Of a stretch of DNA of 64,000 nt, positions 22,135 to 33,381 are shown piece after piece. The notes under the pieces are model-generated. The model worked only from the letters and a program-made list of their open reading frames with translations, ran no database searches and had not been told where the DNA came from. The first letter of the stretch is position 1; each line of letters begins with the position of its first letter. Made by a program: the position numbers and the translations under genes. Source of the stretch: Bog-473 sp963754445 (GTDB taxonomy: Bacteria > Actinomycetota > Acidimicrobiia > Acidimicrobiales > RAAP-2); NCBI GenBank assembly GCA_963754445.1, contig CAVWFT010000001.1:2108001-2172000 (forward strand). Direction: 5' to 3'.

Positions 22135-22981
22135 TGACAACGACTGGCGAACTCTTCGATCTCACGGGCAAGGTGGCGGTCATCACCGGCGGGGCGGGCG
22201 ACATCGGTGTGGCCTACGCACGTGCCCTGTGCCAGGCCGGTGCGTCCAGCGTCATCGTGGACCTGAACCAGCTCGGCCGCCACCGCAGTGGCAGAGGCGC
22301 TCAGCGCAGACGGGCACCAGGCGCTTGGCGTGTCGGTCGACGTCACGAGCTTCGAGTCGGCCACCGCCATGGCTTCGGCTTCGGCGATCGCCGCTTTCGG
22401 TGGCATCGACATCTTGATACCCAACGCTGCCATCATGACCGATCTTCCTCCGTACGGGCTTTCGAACATGCCTGGTCCGGAATGGGACCGGGTCATGAGT
22501 GTCAACCTCCGAGGACCGCTGTTCTGCACCCAGGCCGTGGTGGAGTCCATGGAGTCTCGAGGTGGGGGCCGCATCATCAACGGGCTGTCGGCCGGGGCAT
22601 TCATGGCGAGCGGGATCTATGGCGTCAGCAAATTGGCGCTGCACGGGCTGACCGTGGAACCTGGCCAGTGAGCTGGGCCGCCGCGGCATCAACGTCAACG
22701 CGATCGCACCGGGGCTCATCGAAAGCCCAAGCGGATTCTCGTCCCTGCCCGAGGATTCACCCATCCGTGACGCCATCGCAGGCCAGATTCCTGGTCAGGC
22801 CGCCGGCCCTCCCGAAGATCTCATCGGCACAATGCTGTTGCTCTGCTCGAACGTGGGCAAGTGGATCAATGGACAGTCGATCTGCGTGGACGGCGGCTGG
22901 ATCATGCGTCTAGAGCGCAGGCCGAGCGGCAGCCCAGATGCCAGCAGATCGATCGGAGCCCTGACGCAAGAGCATGCCTGA
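22134..22981 (+). CDS. short-chain dehydrogenase/reductase, frameshifted
   Basis: The ATG at 22134 overlaps the stop of the binding-protein gene (TAATG). Motifs: VAVITGGAGDIGVAYARALC, IDILIPNAAIMTDLPP, and RIINGLSAGAFMASGIYGVS with the catalytic Tyr and Lys in IYGVSKLALHG. After a break near 22665 come LGRRGINVNAIAPGLIESPS and GKWINGQSICVDGGWIMRL, the standard SDR ending. A first break lies near 22280. About 280 residues with a C-terminal tail longer than usual. It is co-transcribed with the aldehyde dehydrogenase that follows, which suggests a two-step alcohol to aldehyde/ketone to acid oxidation. Confidence 0.84.
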
Positions 22982-23026
22982 ACGAGTCGACACGACGCAC
23001 AGCCCCACGAAAGGAGCGTGACACCG

Positions 23027-24479
23027 GTGAGTTCCCAGCGAGAAGTCCCCGATGCCCATCTACATATCGGCGACACCTTGGTGACCGACACCTCCGGAGG
23101 CGTCTATCAACACGTCTACATGTCGCCCGACGGGAGAGCCGCAGGCCGAGATTCCGTTGGCCGGCCCCGCCGAGATCTCGCTTGCCGTCGATGCCGCCGA
23201 GACGGCGTACACGTCATGGCGCGGATGGCAACCGGCAGAACGCCGGAACGCCCTCTTCCGACTCGCCCAGTTGATCAAGGAGAACAACGACGAATTCTGC
23301 CGCCTGGCCGTTCTCGACAACGGCGTCACGTACTCCTTCGCCGGGTTCGGCCCGTGGATCGCCGAGGAATGGACCGTGTACTACGCCGGTTGGGCCGACA
23401 AGCTCGAGGGTGAACTGATCTCGTCCCATCGTCAACAGCGCGATCTGGCCTACACGCTGGCGGAGCCCTACGGCGTCGTGGGCATCATCATCACCTGGAA
23501 CCACCCGCTCATCTCGCTGGCCATGAAGGTCGCCCGCGATCGAGCCGGCAACACGGTGGTGGTCAAGCCTTCGGAATACCCCGTTCGCCGCCGAGCACTT
23601 CATGAAGCTGGTGAGAGAGGCCGGCATCCCGGCCGGAGTCGTGAACATGGTGCCAGGTGGTCCCGAGGCGGGAGCGGCACTCGTGAGCGACCCCCGGTGA
23701 AGAAGATAGCTTCACCGGTGGCCCCACGGCCCCGCGCCACATCCTGAGGCTCTGCGCCGATCAGCTCAAACCAGCCATGCTCGAGCTGGGCGGAAAGTCG
23801 GCCAACATCGTCTTCCCCGATGTCGACATCGCTGCTGCGGCCTCGTTGGGTGTCGCCACGAGCATCGTCGGCCTGACCGGGCAGGGCTGTGCGATGCCGA
23901 CCCGGCTCCTCGTCCACGAAGCCATCTACGAGGACATGATCGAGCGGGTCACGCAGCACGCAGCCGCCATCAAGTTGGGTGATCCGTTCGATCCCTCCGT
24001 CGATTCTGGCCCCGTCGTGAACGAGGCAGCGCAGACACGCATCTTGGGGATGATCGACCGGGCACGAGCCGATCGCTCGGGAACACTGCTGGTGGGTGGC
24101 TCGAAGCCCGGTGGAGACCTGGCGCGTGGCTTCTACGTCGAACCGACGGTGTTCGGCGACGTCGACCCGACCAGTGAGATAGCCCAGGTCGAGGTGTTCG
24201 GGCCCGTTTTCTCGGTCATTCGATTCTCCTCCGACGAGGAAGCCATCGACATTGCGAACTCGACGAACTATGGGCTGGCTTCGTACATCTGGAGCAACGA
24301 CATGACCGCGTGCCCGGATGGCCGAGGCCCTCGATGCCGGGGGTTGCTATGTGAACGGCGCCTATCCGCTGGCTTCGGGCCTCCCCTTCGGCGGGACGGG
24401 CATATCCGGGTACGGCAGGGAGGGCGGCAGGGAGGGGATCTATGAGTTCTTGCGCACAAAAGCGGTCGCCATCGCCTGA
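23027..24479 (+). CDS. aldehyde dehydrogenase (NAD(P)+), frameshifted
   Basis: GTG at 23027 is chosen because AAAGGAG lies about 11 bases upstream; the in-frame GTG at 23018 is too close to it. Blocks: DAHLHIGDTLVTDTSGGVYQ, AAETAYTSWRGWQPAERRNA, PYGVVGIIITWNHPL, AGNTVVVKPSEY, LELGGKSANIVFPDVDI (catalytic Glu), GLTGQGCAMPTRLLVHEAIY (catalytic Cys), EVFGPVFSVIRFSSDEEA and LPFGGTGISGYGREGG. Breaks near 23140, 23580, 23700 and 24315. About 485 residues. It closely resembles the second aldehyde dehydrogenase at 56.3 kb, so the two look like paralogs in related pathways. It probably oxidises an aldehyde produced by the SDR upstream. Confidence 0.86.
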
Positions 24480-24679
24480 GACCAGCCCGGGACGGCGTCG
24501 GAACGGAGCCCGAGGCTGGAGGACATGGCGCACAACTTCTGCTCCTCCAGGGTGGCACCCGATTCATGGCGCATGCTGTTCGCCGGGCTCACGACGCGTC
24601 GTGCCCATGCACGGGGCGACCGCCCACCAGGTTATCCGCCGCCGAAATGGTCTTTTGTTTCTGACGAAGGAGGTTCGTG

Positions 24680-26972
24680 ATGGAGATCGCTCCCGGCACA
24701 CGGCTCGGACGGACAATCGGAGAGAGTTCCCTGGGTCCGCCCACGCCCGCGTCCCAGGGTCGACGCGGCCCCAACTTCGTGGTCGTCGTTCTCGACGACG
24801 TCGGATTCTCTCAGCTCAACTGCTTCGGTTCGGACGTGGCCACGCCGAACATCGACCGGCTGGCCGCCGGCGGCCTGCGCTACAACCGCTTCCACGTCAC
24901 GGCTCTCTGTTCTCCCACTCGGGCCTCGTTGATCACCGGGCGAAACCATCACGCCGTCGGGATGGGTTTCGTTCCCGACGTGCCGATGCGGATGCCGGGC
25001 TACACCGGACGGATCCCGAGAACGGCAGCGACCATGGCGAGGCACCTGCGTGACGCGGGGTATTCGACCATGGCGATCGGCAAGTGGCACTTGACACCTC
25101 GCTGGGACCGCACCGCATCCGGCCCCTTCGCCCAGTGGCCACTCGGGCAGGGGTTCGAGCGCTTCTACGGCTCTGCACGCCGACACGAACCAATGGACCC
25201 CGAACCTGGTCAGCGACAACCACTTCGTCGATCCGCCGCGTCGGCCGGACGAGGGCTACCACCTCACGGAGGATCTCGTCGACGTGACGATCCGCCAGGT
25301 CGCCGATCAACAACACGCCACGCCCGACAAGCCCTTTTTCGTGTACCTGGCAACGGGAGCGCAGCATGCACCGCACCAGGTGCCGGCGGAATGGATCGAA
25401 CCCTACCGACATCAGTTCGACCAGGGTTGGGAGCGCTGGCGCCAGGAGGCGTTCGAACGTCAACTCGAACTGGGCGTCGTTCCGGAAGGAACCACGTGCA
25501 CCCCGCTGTCCGCCATGGGTCCAAGACTGGGAGTCCCTGCCACCTGCCGAGCGCGCCCTCTATGCGCGCATGCAAGAGGTCTTCGCCGGGTTCCTCACCC
25601 ACACCGACCACCAGATCGGGCGGCTCGTCTCGGCGCTCGAGACCAGAGGACTGCTGGACAACACCATGATTCTCCTCCTGTCCGACAACGGCGCCAGTGC
25701 CGAGGGCAGTTCGATCGGTTCGATCAACGAGGGCCGCTTCACGCTCGGTCTCGATCGACTGGAGGACAACCTCGCCAATATCGACGAGCTGGGCGGAACT
25801 CGGCTCTACAACCATTACGCCTGGGGCTGGGCCTGGGCGGGAAATACGCCCTTCCGTCTGTGGAAGCGCTACACCTGGCTCGGTGGGACGCGGGTGCCGC
25901 TCGTGGTGCACTGGCCGGACGGCATCGAGACGGGTGGTGAGGTGCGATCGCAGTTCTGCCACGTCATCGACCTCATGCCCACGGTGCTCGACGCGTGCGG
26001 CGTCGTGCCGAGCCAGTCGTCGACGGCGTTGCGCAGCAGCCGATCGACGGCGCCAGCCTGCGGTCGACGTTCGACGACCCTGACGTCCCCGCCCCGAGAC
26101 ACCTGCAATATTTCGAGATCCTCGGATCACGCTCGCTGTACTTCGACGGTTGGAAGGCGACGACAGACCGGGTCCAGAGGGGTGTCGCCGACGAAGAGCG
26201 GATGATGGGAGGAAGCCGGACCCTCGACGAGGACACGTGGCAGCTCTTCCGACTCGAGGAGGACTTCTCCGAGTCGAGCGACCGGGCCGCGGAACACCCG
26301 GAGCTGGTGCAGCAACTCTCGGACCTGTGGTGGGCCGAGGCTGGCCGCAACCACGTGCTGCCGATGGGCAATTGGCTGAGCCGCACCGAGCCCGACATGG
26401 TGCTGGGGATCGCACCGCCCCCTACCCCTTGTATCCCCGCAAGGTGTTTCGACCCGGCTCGGGGCCGATCCCCGATGAAGCGGTGCCCTCTTTGGCATTC
26501 GGGGACGCGTCGAGGGGGACTTCGACGTCCCAGAAGGTGGGGGCGAGGGCAACCTCTCGGCTCAGGGGAACTGGACCGGGGGTTGGGCCGCGGTCGTCCG
26601 CAACGGCCGCCTGTCATTCTTGGTCAATTCAATGGGAATTCCCAGCTGAGATCGTGTCCGAGACCGCGTTGCCATCAGGACGTCACCTCGTGGCCATCGA
26701 CTCACCGCGGTCGGCAACCGGAACCAGCGAGGTGCGCATGTCGGTCGACGGCAACCCCGCCGGCGGCGGCACGCTGCCGGCGGGGACGGTCACGAACGGA
26801 CAGGCGGACGGCACTGCGCTCCGGCTGGGCCATGACGCAGGGTTCCCGGTGAGCGACGTCTACCAACCACCCTTCCCCTGGACCGGAACGCTGCATCACG
26901 TGGTGGTCGAGTCGCTGCAGGGTCGGCCCAGTCCCCCTCGACGAGGTCGAATCGGTCGTGCATCGGGACTGA
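24680..26972 (+). CDS. type I arylsulfatase, frameshifted
   Basis: The ATG at 24680 follows AAGGAGG with 6 bases of spacing. The formylglycine motif is CSPTRASLITG (Cys near residue 77) with the metal-binding VVVLDDVGFSQLN before it and LLLSDNGASAEG later. YAWGWAWAGNTPFR and GWKATTD are shared with the intact paralog at 35.1 kb. The C-terminal 220 residues (NWTGGWAAVVRNGRLSFLVN onward) form a beta-rich domain. Total about 764 residues, the length of mycobacterial AtsA/AtsD-type sulfatases. Breaks near 25170, 25500, 26030, 26420 and 26500. It hydrolyses sulfate esters once the Cys has been converted by an FGE. No signal peptide is visible, so a cytoplasmic location is likely. Confidence 0.86.
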
Positions 26973-27031
26973 GCCCCCTGCGTTCGGTACGCATTCCGAT
27001 CGGCGGGGCGAGCCACATCAGTCCGGGTGCA

Positions 27032-28408
27032 TCAGGCGCCGATCACGGTCCCGTCGAAGAAGTTCGGATTGGCTTCGCTGAACATGCGCGTGACGTTGGG
27101 AAGGTGAAGTCCCCGAAGTCGTCCCTCGAAATGTGGCCGTGCTCGACCAGTTCCCACGCTTCGGGCAGGACCTCCCGCTGATCGGGGACGTCCCAGTGGC
27201 CGATGTCCGAACCGAAGAAGGCGTTCAGCCGGACGCCGAGAGGAAGGAGGCCCGGCGTAAAGGCCAGCGCATTCAGGGGGTCGTCCGCTTCGCAGCCGAA
27301 GAAGAGCTGCTCGGAGAAGATGCGAGCGACATCGGCCGGACCGTCGATCCCCGACTCGACGAATTCATCGATGGTGGCCAGGTCGACCGCGGCACTCGGA
27401 CTGACCCGCACCGAGTCGACGCACGTGCTCACGACCTTTGGACAAGGACCCGATGGCGAACTCATCGATCAGCTGATTGGCCAGCTCCATGTCGATCGCC
27501 GCCGGGTCATTGGCCAAAATGGCCGTCCCATTCCGTTTCTCCCAATGCCCGATCAGGTCCGAATAGAGCTGGGCGGCCCAGGTCACCCCACCTTCGAGAA
27601 AGGCGAAGCGCAGGTCGGGGAAGCGGGTCGTCACTCCTCCCATGATCAGCGAGCGGCAGATCGCTTCCTGGGCGGCGGCGAAGTTGCCCAGGTGGTTGTA
27701 GACGTAGTTGGTGCGCGACGTCCGCGAGCCCCAGCCGAACCCGATGCCGTGGAAGGCGGGGACCACGCCCAACTCCTGGCAGCGGGCCCAGAGCGGGTCG
27801 TAGTCGAAATCCGAGTCATGGCCCAAGGTGTCGAGCCATCCGGCGGCGCCGTCGGCGCGCGAGGCGGCGGGAACGACGCCGGTCATGACGACGGCCTTCA
27901 GGCCGAGGGTCCCCACCGCGTAGTCGAGCTCGGCCACCGCCTCTTCCGGCGTGAACATCGGGATGAGCGCCGTCGGCGTCATGCGGTCCGCATAGGCGCC
28001 GAAGACCTCGGCGCAGTAGGTGTTCATCGCCCGCGCCCCGACCTGGCGCAGTTCGTCGTCGGCGCACGACATGAGCGGAAGCCCCACGCCCGGATAGAGC
28101 ACCGCGAAGTCGATCCCGAACTCGACCAGCCGCTCGTACATCAGCGCCGGCAGCGCCGTGGTCAGGCGGTCGACGGTCGGCCCGGGCGAGCCCCAGAACG
28201 GTTGGCGTACGGAGGTGAAGCCGGAGCCCTCCCCGAACATCTTCCCGAGATAACGGTGAAGGCCTTGGCGACGTCAGCGCCCCCGATGTCGCCGATGAGC
28301 TCGATGATGAGCGGGAATGACCTCGACGAGATGGCCGTCACCGTCGACGACGGGATGGTCGATCTGGTCCCGGATCGCCCGAACCTTCTCCGAGGGCGTG
28401 AATGCCAT
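27032..28408 (-). CDS. amidohydrolase family 2 metal-dependent hydrolase, frameshifted
   Basis: About 458 residues with an ATG at 28408. Metal-site features: HPVVDGDGHLVEVI at the N-terminus, VVPAFHGIGFGWGS, FAFLEGGVTWAAQLYSDLIG and FGSDIGHWDVPDQREV. Other conserved parts are MYERLVEFGIDFAVLYPGVG and MTPTALIPMFTPEEAVAELD. Breaks near 28310, 27440 and 27100; the last restores FSEANPNFFDGTVIGA and the stop at 27032. It is strongly similar over its length to the intact protein at 53107-54534. It is transcribed 11 bases after another amidohydrolase gene. The family includes decarboxylases and hydrolases acting on ring-cleavage or amide substrates. Confidence 0.84.
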
Positions 28409-28419
28409 GGGAGACCGAG

Positions 28420-29630
28420 TCACTGCGCCCGGCCCATCAGGCGGGATCGTCGGGCCGTTGAGGGGCCACAGACCGACGGCAAGGGGTGCCGATGAGCCTG
28501 GCCGCGTTGACGAGCACATGGACCGGAGCTCCGGCAGGGCGATGTGCCCCCAGGCCCGTCTGATGACCTCCTGGGTGTCCGGCCAGGTGCTGTCCCCATG
28601 CGGATAGTCCACTTCGACCATGATGCGATCGACACCGATCCGGTAACGGGTGTCGATGGTAGAGGGATCGTCGATGGTGCAGAACCAGAAGTTGCGTCGG
28701 AGCACGTCCGCGGGCCGTACGTCCCAGCCCAGCCCGTAGCCGGAACGTCGACGACGTTGTCGAGGCGGTCGAGCAGCATCGCCACCCAGCCGATGCCTCC
28801 TTCGCTCATGGCGATCTTGAGGTCGGGGTAGTCAGAGGGATACCCGACCAGAGCCATTCGGCACAAGCTCCAGCGAGAGTTGTCCGAAGAGCGTCGCACC
28901 GAGGCCGGGTCCCGCACGCCGGGCGGTGGGGGTACAGGCCCGAGCTGCCGACGTGGACGAGATCACGGTGTCCGTCCTGACACAGGCTGCGATGATCGGG
29001 AACCCAGTACTCACGGTCCCACAGCGACGGCAGCCCGATCGCATGCGGTCGCTCGGGAAAGGTCACGGAAGTGAAACCCACGCGCTGCGTTTCGCTCGAT
29101 CTCCTCGACGGCCAGCGTGGGATCGGAAAGGTAGGTGATGCCGAGCGGAACGATGCGGTCGGGGTGTGCCAGGTACCACTCCTCGTAGAGCCAGTCGTTC
29201 CATGCCCGGATGCAGGCCATGCCCAGTTCGGGTCCGGCATCGAAGAACACTCGACCGCAGAAACCCGTGATCTGTGACGGGAAGTTCAGCGAGGCCCGAC
29301 CCCGCTAGGTCCATGTCGGCGATGCGGGCCTCGATGTCGAAGCAGCCGGGCCGCATCTCGTCGAAGCGGAACGGCTCCATCCTCACGGTCTCCCGGCGCC
29401 GCCCGGCAACGGCGTTCAGGCCCACCTGGCTGAAGCGCTCGCCCTCGAACTCCCAGCTTGGTGGCCCTTGCGGGTCTCGACGACTCGGGGCGCGGCGGTT
29501 CAGGCGAGCCGGGCAGCGAGCCTCGACCGTGAGGGGGGCTCCACGACATGGTCGTCGACCGAGATGACGTCGCGAAGATCTCGCTCACCTCGGGTTCCGG
29601 CAGGAACAAATCGTCTCGCAGCACCACCAT
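28420..29630 (-). CDS. amidohydrolase family 2 protein, frameshifted
   Basis: About 403 residues with ATG at 29630 after AAAGGA. N-terminus MVVLRDDLFLPEPEVSEIF, then DVISVDDHVVEPPS, which holds the first metal ligands. Then FDIEARIADMDLAG, CIRAWNDWLYEEWYLAHPDR, LAVEEIERNAARGF, IAMSEGGIGWVAMLLDRLDN and RIMVEVDYPHGDSTWPDT, whose Asp is the late metal ligand typical of this family. Breaks near 29580, 29470, 29280, 29130, 28890 and 28720. It is the first gene of a two-gene minus-strand operon with the amidohydrolase downstream. The dyad at 29681-29710 lies 51 bases upstream of the start. Confidence 0.82.
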
Positions 29631-29680
29631 TGGTGTCCTTTCCGGCCGTGTGTCGATGCCCGCGCCCGGCCCGGGGGCGC

Positions 29681-29710
29681 ACTGAACATATTAGCTATTT
29701 TTTGTACAGT
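29681..29710. promoter_or_regulatory. dyad operator/promoter between amidohydrolase and TetR genes
   Basis: ACTGAACA (29681-29688) and TGTACAGT (29703-29710) form an inverted repeat with one mismatch and 14 intervening AT-rich bases. On the plus strand the same bases give CTGAAC as -35, a 17-base spacer and TACAGT as -10, pointing to the TetR gene. The identical arrangement occurs at 31665-31693 before the deacylase. Binding by the neighbouring TetR protein is an inference. Confidence 0.55.
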
Positions 29711-29820
29711 CCGCGGTCGGCCGGCCTGGAGGACCACCCGACGTCGGCCGGGACCTCCAGACGGACCGCCCGGGGGGCGGCGTCGGGAGAGTGCCTTGTC
29801 GCCGGGAGGAGTGCCGCGTA

Positions 29821-30494
29821 GTGTCTTTGCCAGTGGGAGACGGAGAGGGGCAATCGAGGCGGCCGGCGTCGAAACCCGCGACCGCATACTCGACGAGCAC
29901 GTACGCACCATCGGGAGCAACGGTGTCCGTTCGTTGAGCATGCGCAAGATCGCCGAAGCGGCCGTGCGTCTCGCGGGGGACGGTGTACCACTATTTCAAC
30001 AACACCAATGAGGTACTGCGGGCCGTTTCCAGCTACGACCAACGCCAGTTCGACGAGGGGGCGGCAGGCGCCCTCACCGGGGTTCCCGTTGCTCCGCAAA
30101 AGCAACTCCGGGCCTTCCTCGAGCTATTGCTACCGCTACCTCACGCTCCATCCGACCCGCTGGATGGTCGAGCACGAGCCCCTCTTCCTCTTGCAGTACC
30201 TCGAGGAGCAGATGGGGTGCAGCGCGTGGTTCCGCGCCTCGGGAAGTCCCTGGGATGGATACCTCGCCGACACGCGCCGGCCGTCCGGGCCGGCAGGTTG
30301 ACCACGACGCAGCTCGCCGATCTCACCGTGCGCATGCTCGTGTCGGCCTACCTGTTGCCGGCGGGAGCCCCCGAGACACCGTTGAAGGCCATCGCAGAAC
30401 TCATTTTGGAACCGGCGCCTGCGGCGGCCGACTGGTCAGCACGTCCACCCGACGTCCGGCCGCGAAGCGAGAGAAGCTTCCGAAAGTTCGGTGA
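29821..30494 (+). CDS. TetR family transcriptional regulator, frameshifted
   Basis: The helix-turn-helix region is clear: ETRDRILDEHVRTIGSNGVR, SLSMRKIAEAA and, one frame over, VYHYFNNTNEVLRAV. The C-terminal half is split again (YRYLTLHPTRWMVEHEPLFL, then TTTQLADLTVRMLVSAYL). GTG at 29821 is preceded by GGGAGGAG but needs a shift before the helix-turn-helix; a TTG at 29796 is the in-frame alternative. The end is uncertain between about 30420 and 30560. It is divergent from the two amidohydrolases, with the dyad at 29681 between them, so autoregulation and control of that operon are plausible. Confidence 0.7.
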
Positions 30495-30564
30495 TCGCTG
30501 CCGGCGAGCGGTCGGCGATTCGTGCTGTCCCGTGGCCTGGTCGTGCCGCGTAGTCTCGCTGGCC

Positions 30565-31549
30565 ATGGACGGAGCAAACAGGAGTTCGGATCTGCAGCCC
30601 GACGGTGGCATCGACGACCCCGATGGCGTTCACCACACCGTGGTGTTCTGCGGCGTGCGCGACGCCATCACACGCATTGAGAACGAATTTCCGGAGGTGG
30701 AGGTCATCGACATCTCCCGCGGCGTTCCTGAGGGCGCCCGAGGTGAGGTCCTCTTCGCCGAGAAAGCCAGGCCCGTCCTGCTTGGAGGCGATGACCCGAG
30801 GAGTGCGATGGGTCCAGTGGGTCGGCACCGGCCTCGACGGGGTACCCGATCAGATCCGCGAGGTCGAGTTCTTCACCGTCGCCCGTGGGGCGAGTGCCCT
30901 GGCGATCAGCGAATACGTCCTCGCCGCGATGGCCTCGTTCGTCCGGAACTTCCCCGAGAACTGGCTCCGTGAAGCGCCTACTCAATGGCATTTCCAGCCC
31001 GCCTCCTTGCTCTCCGGCGCCACCGTCGCCCTGTTCGGGTTCGGAGGTATCGCGCAGCGAGTAGGCCCCGCATCGCTCTGGCCATGGACATGTCCGTTGT
31101 CGCACTCAGGCGAACCGCGGCCCCGAGCCCGATCGCCGGAGTGCGGCTGGCCTGCTCGTTCGAAGACCTGGTCAGTCAAGCCGATCACGTCGTACTCGCC
31201 GCACCGGCGACACGAGAAACTCGCGGTGTGCGTCGACGGGACATCCCTCGGTCAGATGAAGCGGGGTGTCCACCTCGTGAACGTGGCACGAGGAACGTTG
31301 GTGGACCAGGACACGCTCCGAGTGGCACTCGACGAGGGCATCGTGGGTCACGCCTCCCTCGACGTCACCGACCCGGAACCGCTCCCGGCGGAGCACTGGC
31401 TCTATCGGCATCCGAAGGTGTTCCTCACCCCGCACTCGTCCTGGAACGGCCCGCCACCGTTGTCGGGGGCGATCGACCTGTTCTGCCGGAACCTCGCTCG
31501 GTTCACCTCCGGTGAGCCCCTCGAACACCTGGTCACCGACGGCTACTGA
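30565..31549 (+). CDS. D-isomer-specific 2-hydroxyacid dehydrogenase, frameshifted
   Basis: About 328 residues starting MDGANRSSDLQPDGG. Conserved parts: GVRWVQWVGTGLDGVPDQ, YVLAAMASFVRNFPENW, VALFGFGGIAQRVG (NAD binding), GQMKRGVHLVNVARGTLVDQ (catalytic Arg), LDVTDPEPLPAEHWLYRHPK (Glu) and VFLTPHSSWNGPPPLSGAID (catalytic His). Breaks near 30775, 31065 and 31190. It sits between the TetR gene and the deacylase at 31.7 kb, all on the plus strand. It reduces a 2-oxo acid or oxidises a D-2-hydroxy acid; the substrate is unknown. Confidence 0.83.
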
Positions 31550-31664
31550 TCCCGAGCTCCCGTCGTCAGGAAGCGATGCGGATCCCGGACTCGCTGATCA
31601 CCGTGTGCCCGTGCAGCGATGGCGCCCTCCGCCGGAGGATTGAACACACTTCTCGGAATCTGTA

Positions 31665-31693
31665 TTGAACACTTTTTTGATAAAGTGTACAGT
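31665..31693 (+). promoter_or_regulatory. promoter and overlapping operator of the deacylase gene
   Basis: TTGAAC (31665-31670), 17 bases, then TACAGT (31688-31693) form a good -35/-10 pair. The -10 ends six bases before the GTG start at 31700, so the transcript should be leaderless. The same stretch has the dyad TGAACA-N14-TGTACAGT seen at 29681-29710, plus an inner perfect inverted repeat ACACTTT/AAAGTGT (31669-31688). Another TGAACA half-site lies at 31641-31646. Confidence 0.6.
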
Positions 31694-31699
31694 CAAGCC

Positions 31700-33381
31700 G
31701 TGACCACGACGACGCCCCCGACAGATTTCGTGCTCAGAGGGGGCACCCTGATCGATGGCACCGGGAGGCCACGGCGCCAGGCCGATGTTGCCGTCCACGA
31801 TGGCCGGATCGTCGGAATCGGAAGCCGCCTCGGCGCACACGGGCGTGAGATCGACACGTCGGGCAACGTCGTGGCACCCGGCTTCATCGACGTGCACACG
31901 CACTACGACGCCCAGGTCTTTTGGGACCCGGCTCTCACCCCTTCTTCGCACCACGGGGTGACCACCGTCGTAGCCGGGAACTGCGGATTCTCCATCGCCC
32001 CCGTTTCGCCGGGCCGGGGTGGAGTTACTGGCCCGGACCCTGCAACACGTCGAGGACATGAATTTCGACACCCTGTCGATCGGCGTGCCCTGGGAAGAGT
32101 TTCAGACCTTCTCGCAGTATCTCGACGCGATCGAAGCACGAGGCGTGGGGCTCAACTACGCGTGCTACGTCGGCCACACGGCCATTCGCCTGTACGTCAT
32201 GGGCGACGACGCCTACGAACGTCCCGCCTCCGCACGGGAGCTGGACCTCATGCAGGCAGAGGTCCGCGATGCCATGCTCAGCGGGGCCGTCGGGTTCGCG
32301 TCGAGCACGGCCAGCACCCACAACGGCGACCACGGCCGGCCAGTGCCTTCGCGGGTTTCCGACCTGCACGAGCTCGAGCGCCTCCTGGCACCACTCGGGG
32401 ATCTGGGCCGCGGCGTGATCTCGCTCCTGCCAGGTACCCAGATACGACACAAGGACATGTTCCGGATCCAGCAGTCGCTCGGTCGACCGATGACCTGGAC
32501 TGCCCTTGTCTCCATGAAGGGCAGCACGTCGCACGTCGACGTCATCGAGGCCCATGAGCAGGCTCAGGCGGATGGCATCGACATCCGGCCCAGGTTCAGT
32601 GCCGTCCCATCGTCTTCCAGGTGACGATGGCGGAACCCTTCGTCTTCAACACATTGCCTTCGTTCTCCCGCCTCATGGGCACCACCACCGAGGAGCGTCT
32701 CGCGGCGTACCGCGATCCGTCGTGGCGGGACGTCGCATGGTCTGAGTTGACGGGAGGGGACCCGAAATTTCGTGGACTGGGAGAGCCTTCGCATCGCCGA
32801 GTCCACGGCGCACCCCGAGCTCGTGGATCGACGCATCCTCGACCTGGCTCGTGAATGCGACGTTCGCCCGCTCGACGTCGTGCTCGACGTGTCGCTCGAC
32901 GAGCGGCTCGAGACGAGGTTCTGGTCCGAGGTGGCAAACAACGATCCTGCGGTGGTGGGCTGGCTCTTGAGCCGTGACCACGTGCTCCTCGGTCTGGCCG
33001 ACTCGGGGGCTCACGTGTCGCAGCTGTGCGACGCCTGCTTCGCCACCGATTTTCTCGGGTCCTGGGTCCACGACCGGGAACTCGCTCTCCCTCGAGCGGG
33101 CGATCCAGATGCTGGCAGGAGATCCTGCCCGCCTTTTTCGAGATGACCGACCGGGGCACGGTCGAGCTCGGCAAGGCGGCGGATCTCGTCGTCTTCGATC
33201 CCGATTCGGTCGGGCCAGGACCTTTGCGACGAGCTCGGGACTTCCCGGCGAACGGGGAACGACTCACCGCGGATGCCCCCATCGGGGTCGAACACGTATT
33301 GGTCAACGGCATACCGATTCGCGAGCAAGGGCGCAGTCTCGACAACGGTGAGTCCGGCCCGGAAGTGTGCTGCGGGCCTAA
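31700..33381 (+). CDS. N-acyl-D-amino-acid deacylase-like amidohydrolase, frameshifted
   Basis: About 560 residues. GTG start at 31700, with VTTTTPPTDFVLRGGTLIDG. The metal motif APGFIDVHTHYDAQVFWDP lies near residue 65, followed by TVVAGNCGFSIAPVSP with the bridging Cys. Downstream blocks: LNYACYVGHTAIRLYVMGDD, VTMAEPFVFNTLPSF, LLGLADSGAHVSQLCDACFA (metal Asp) and LGKAADLVVFDPDSVGPGP. Breaks near 32015, 32600, 32765, 33080 and 33110. Restoring one more near 33355 gives the ending RPGSVLRA and the stop at 33379-33381. It is paralogous to the three other deacylases in the window. Confidence 0.84.

Noticed and set aside
24516..24550. 8-base inverted repeat CTGGAGGA/TCCTCCAG after the aldehyde dehydrogenase
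   Set aside because: The 19-base loop and lack of a T run make a terminator unlikely; the match may be chance.
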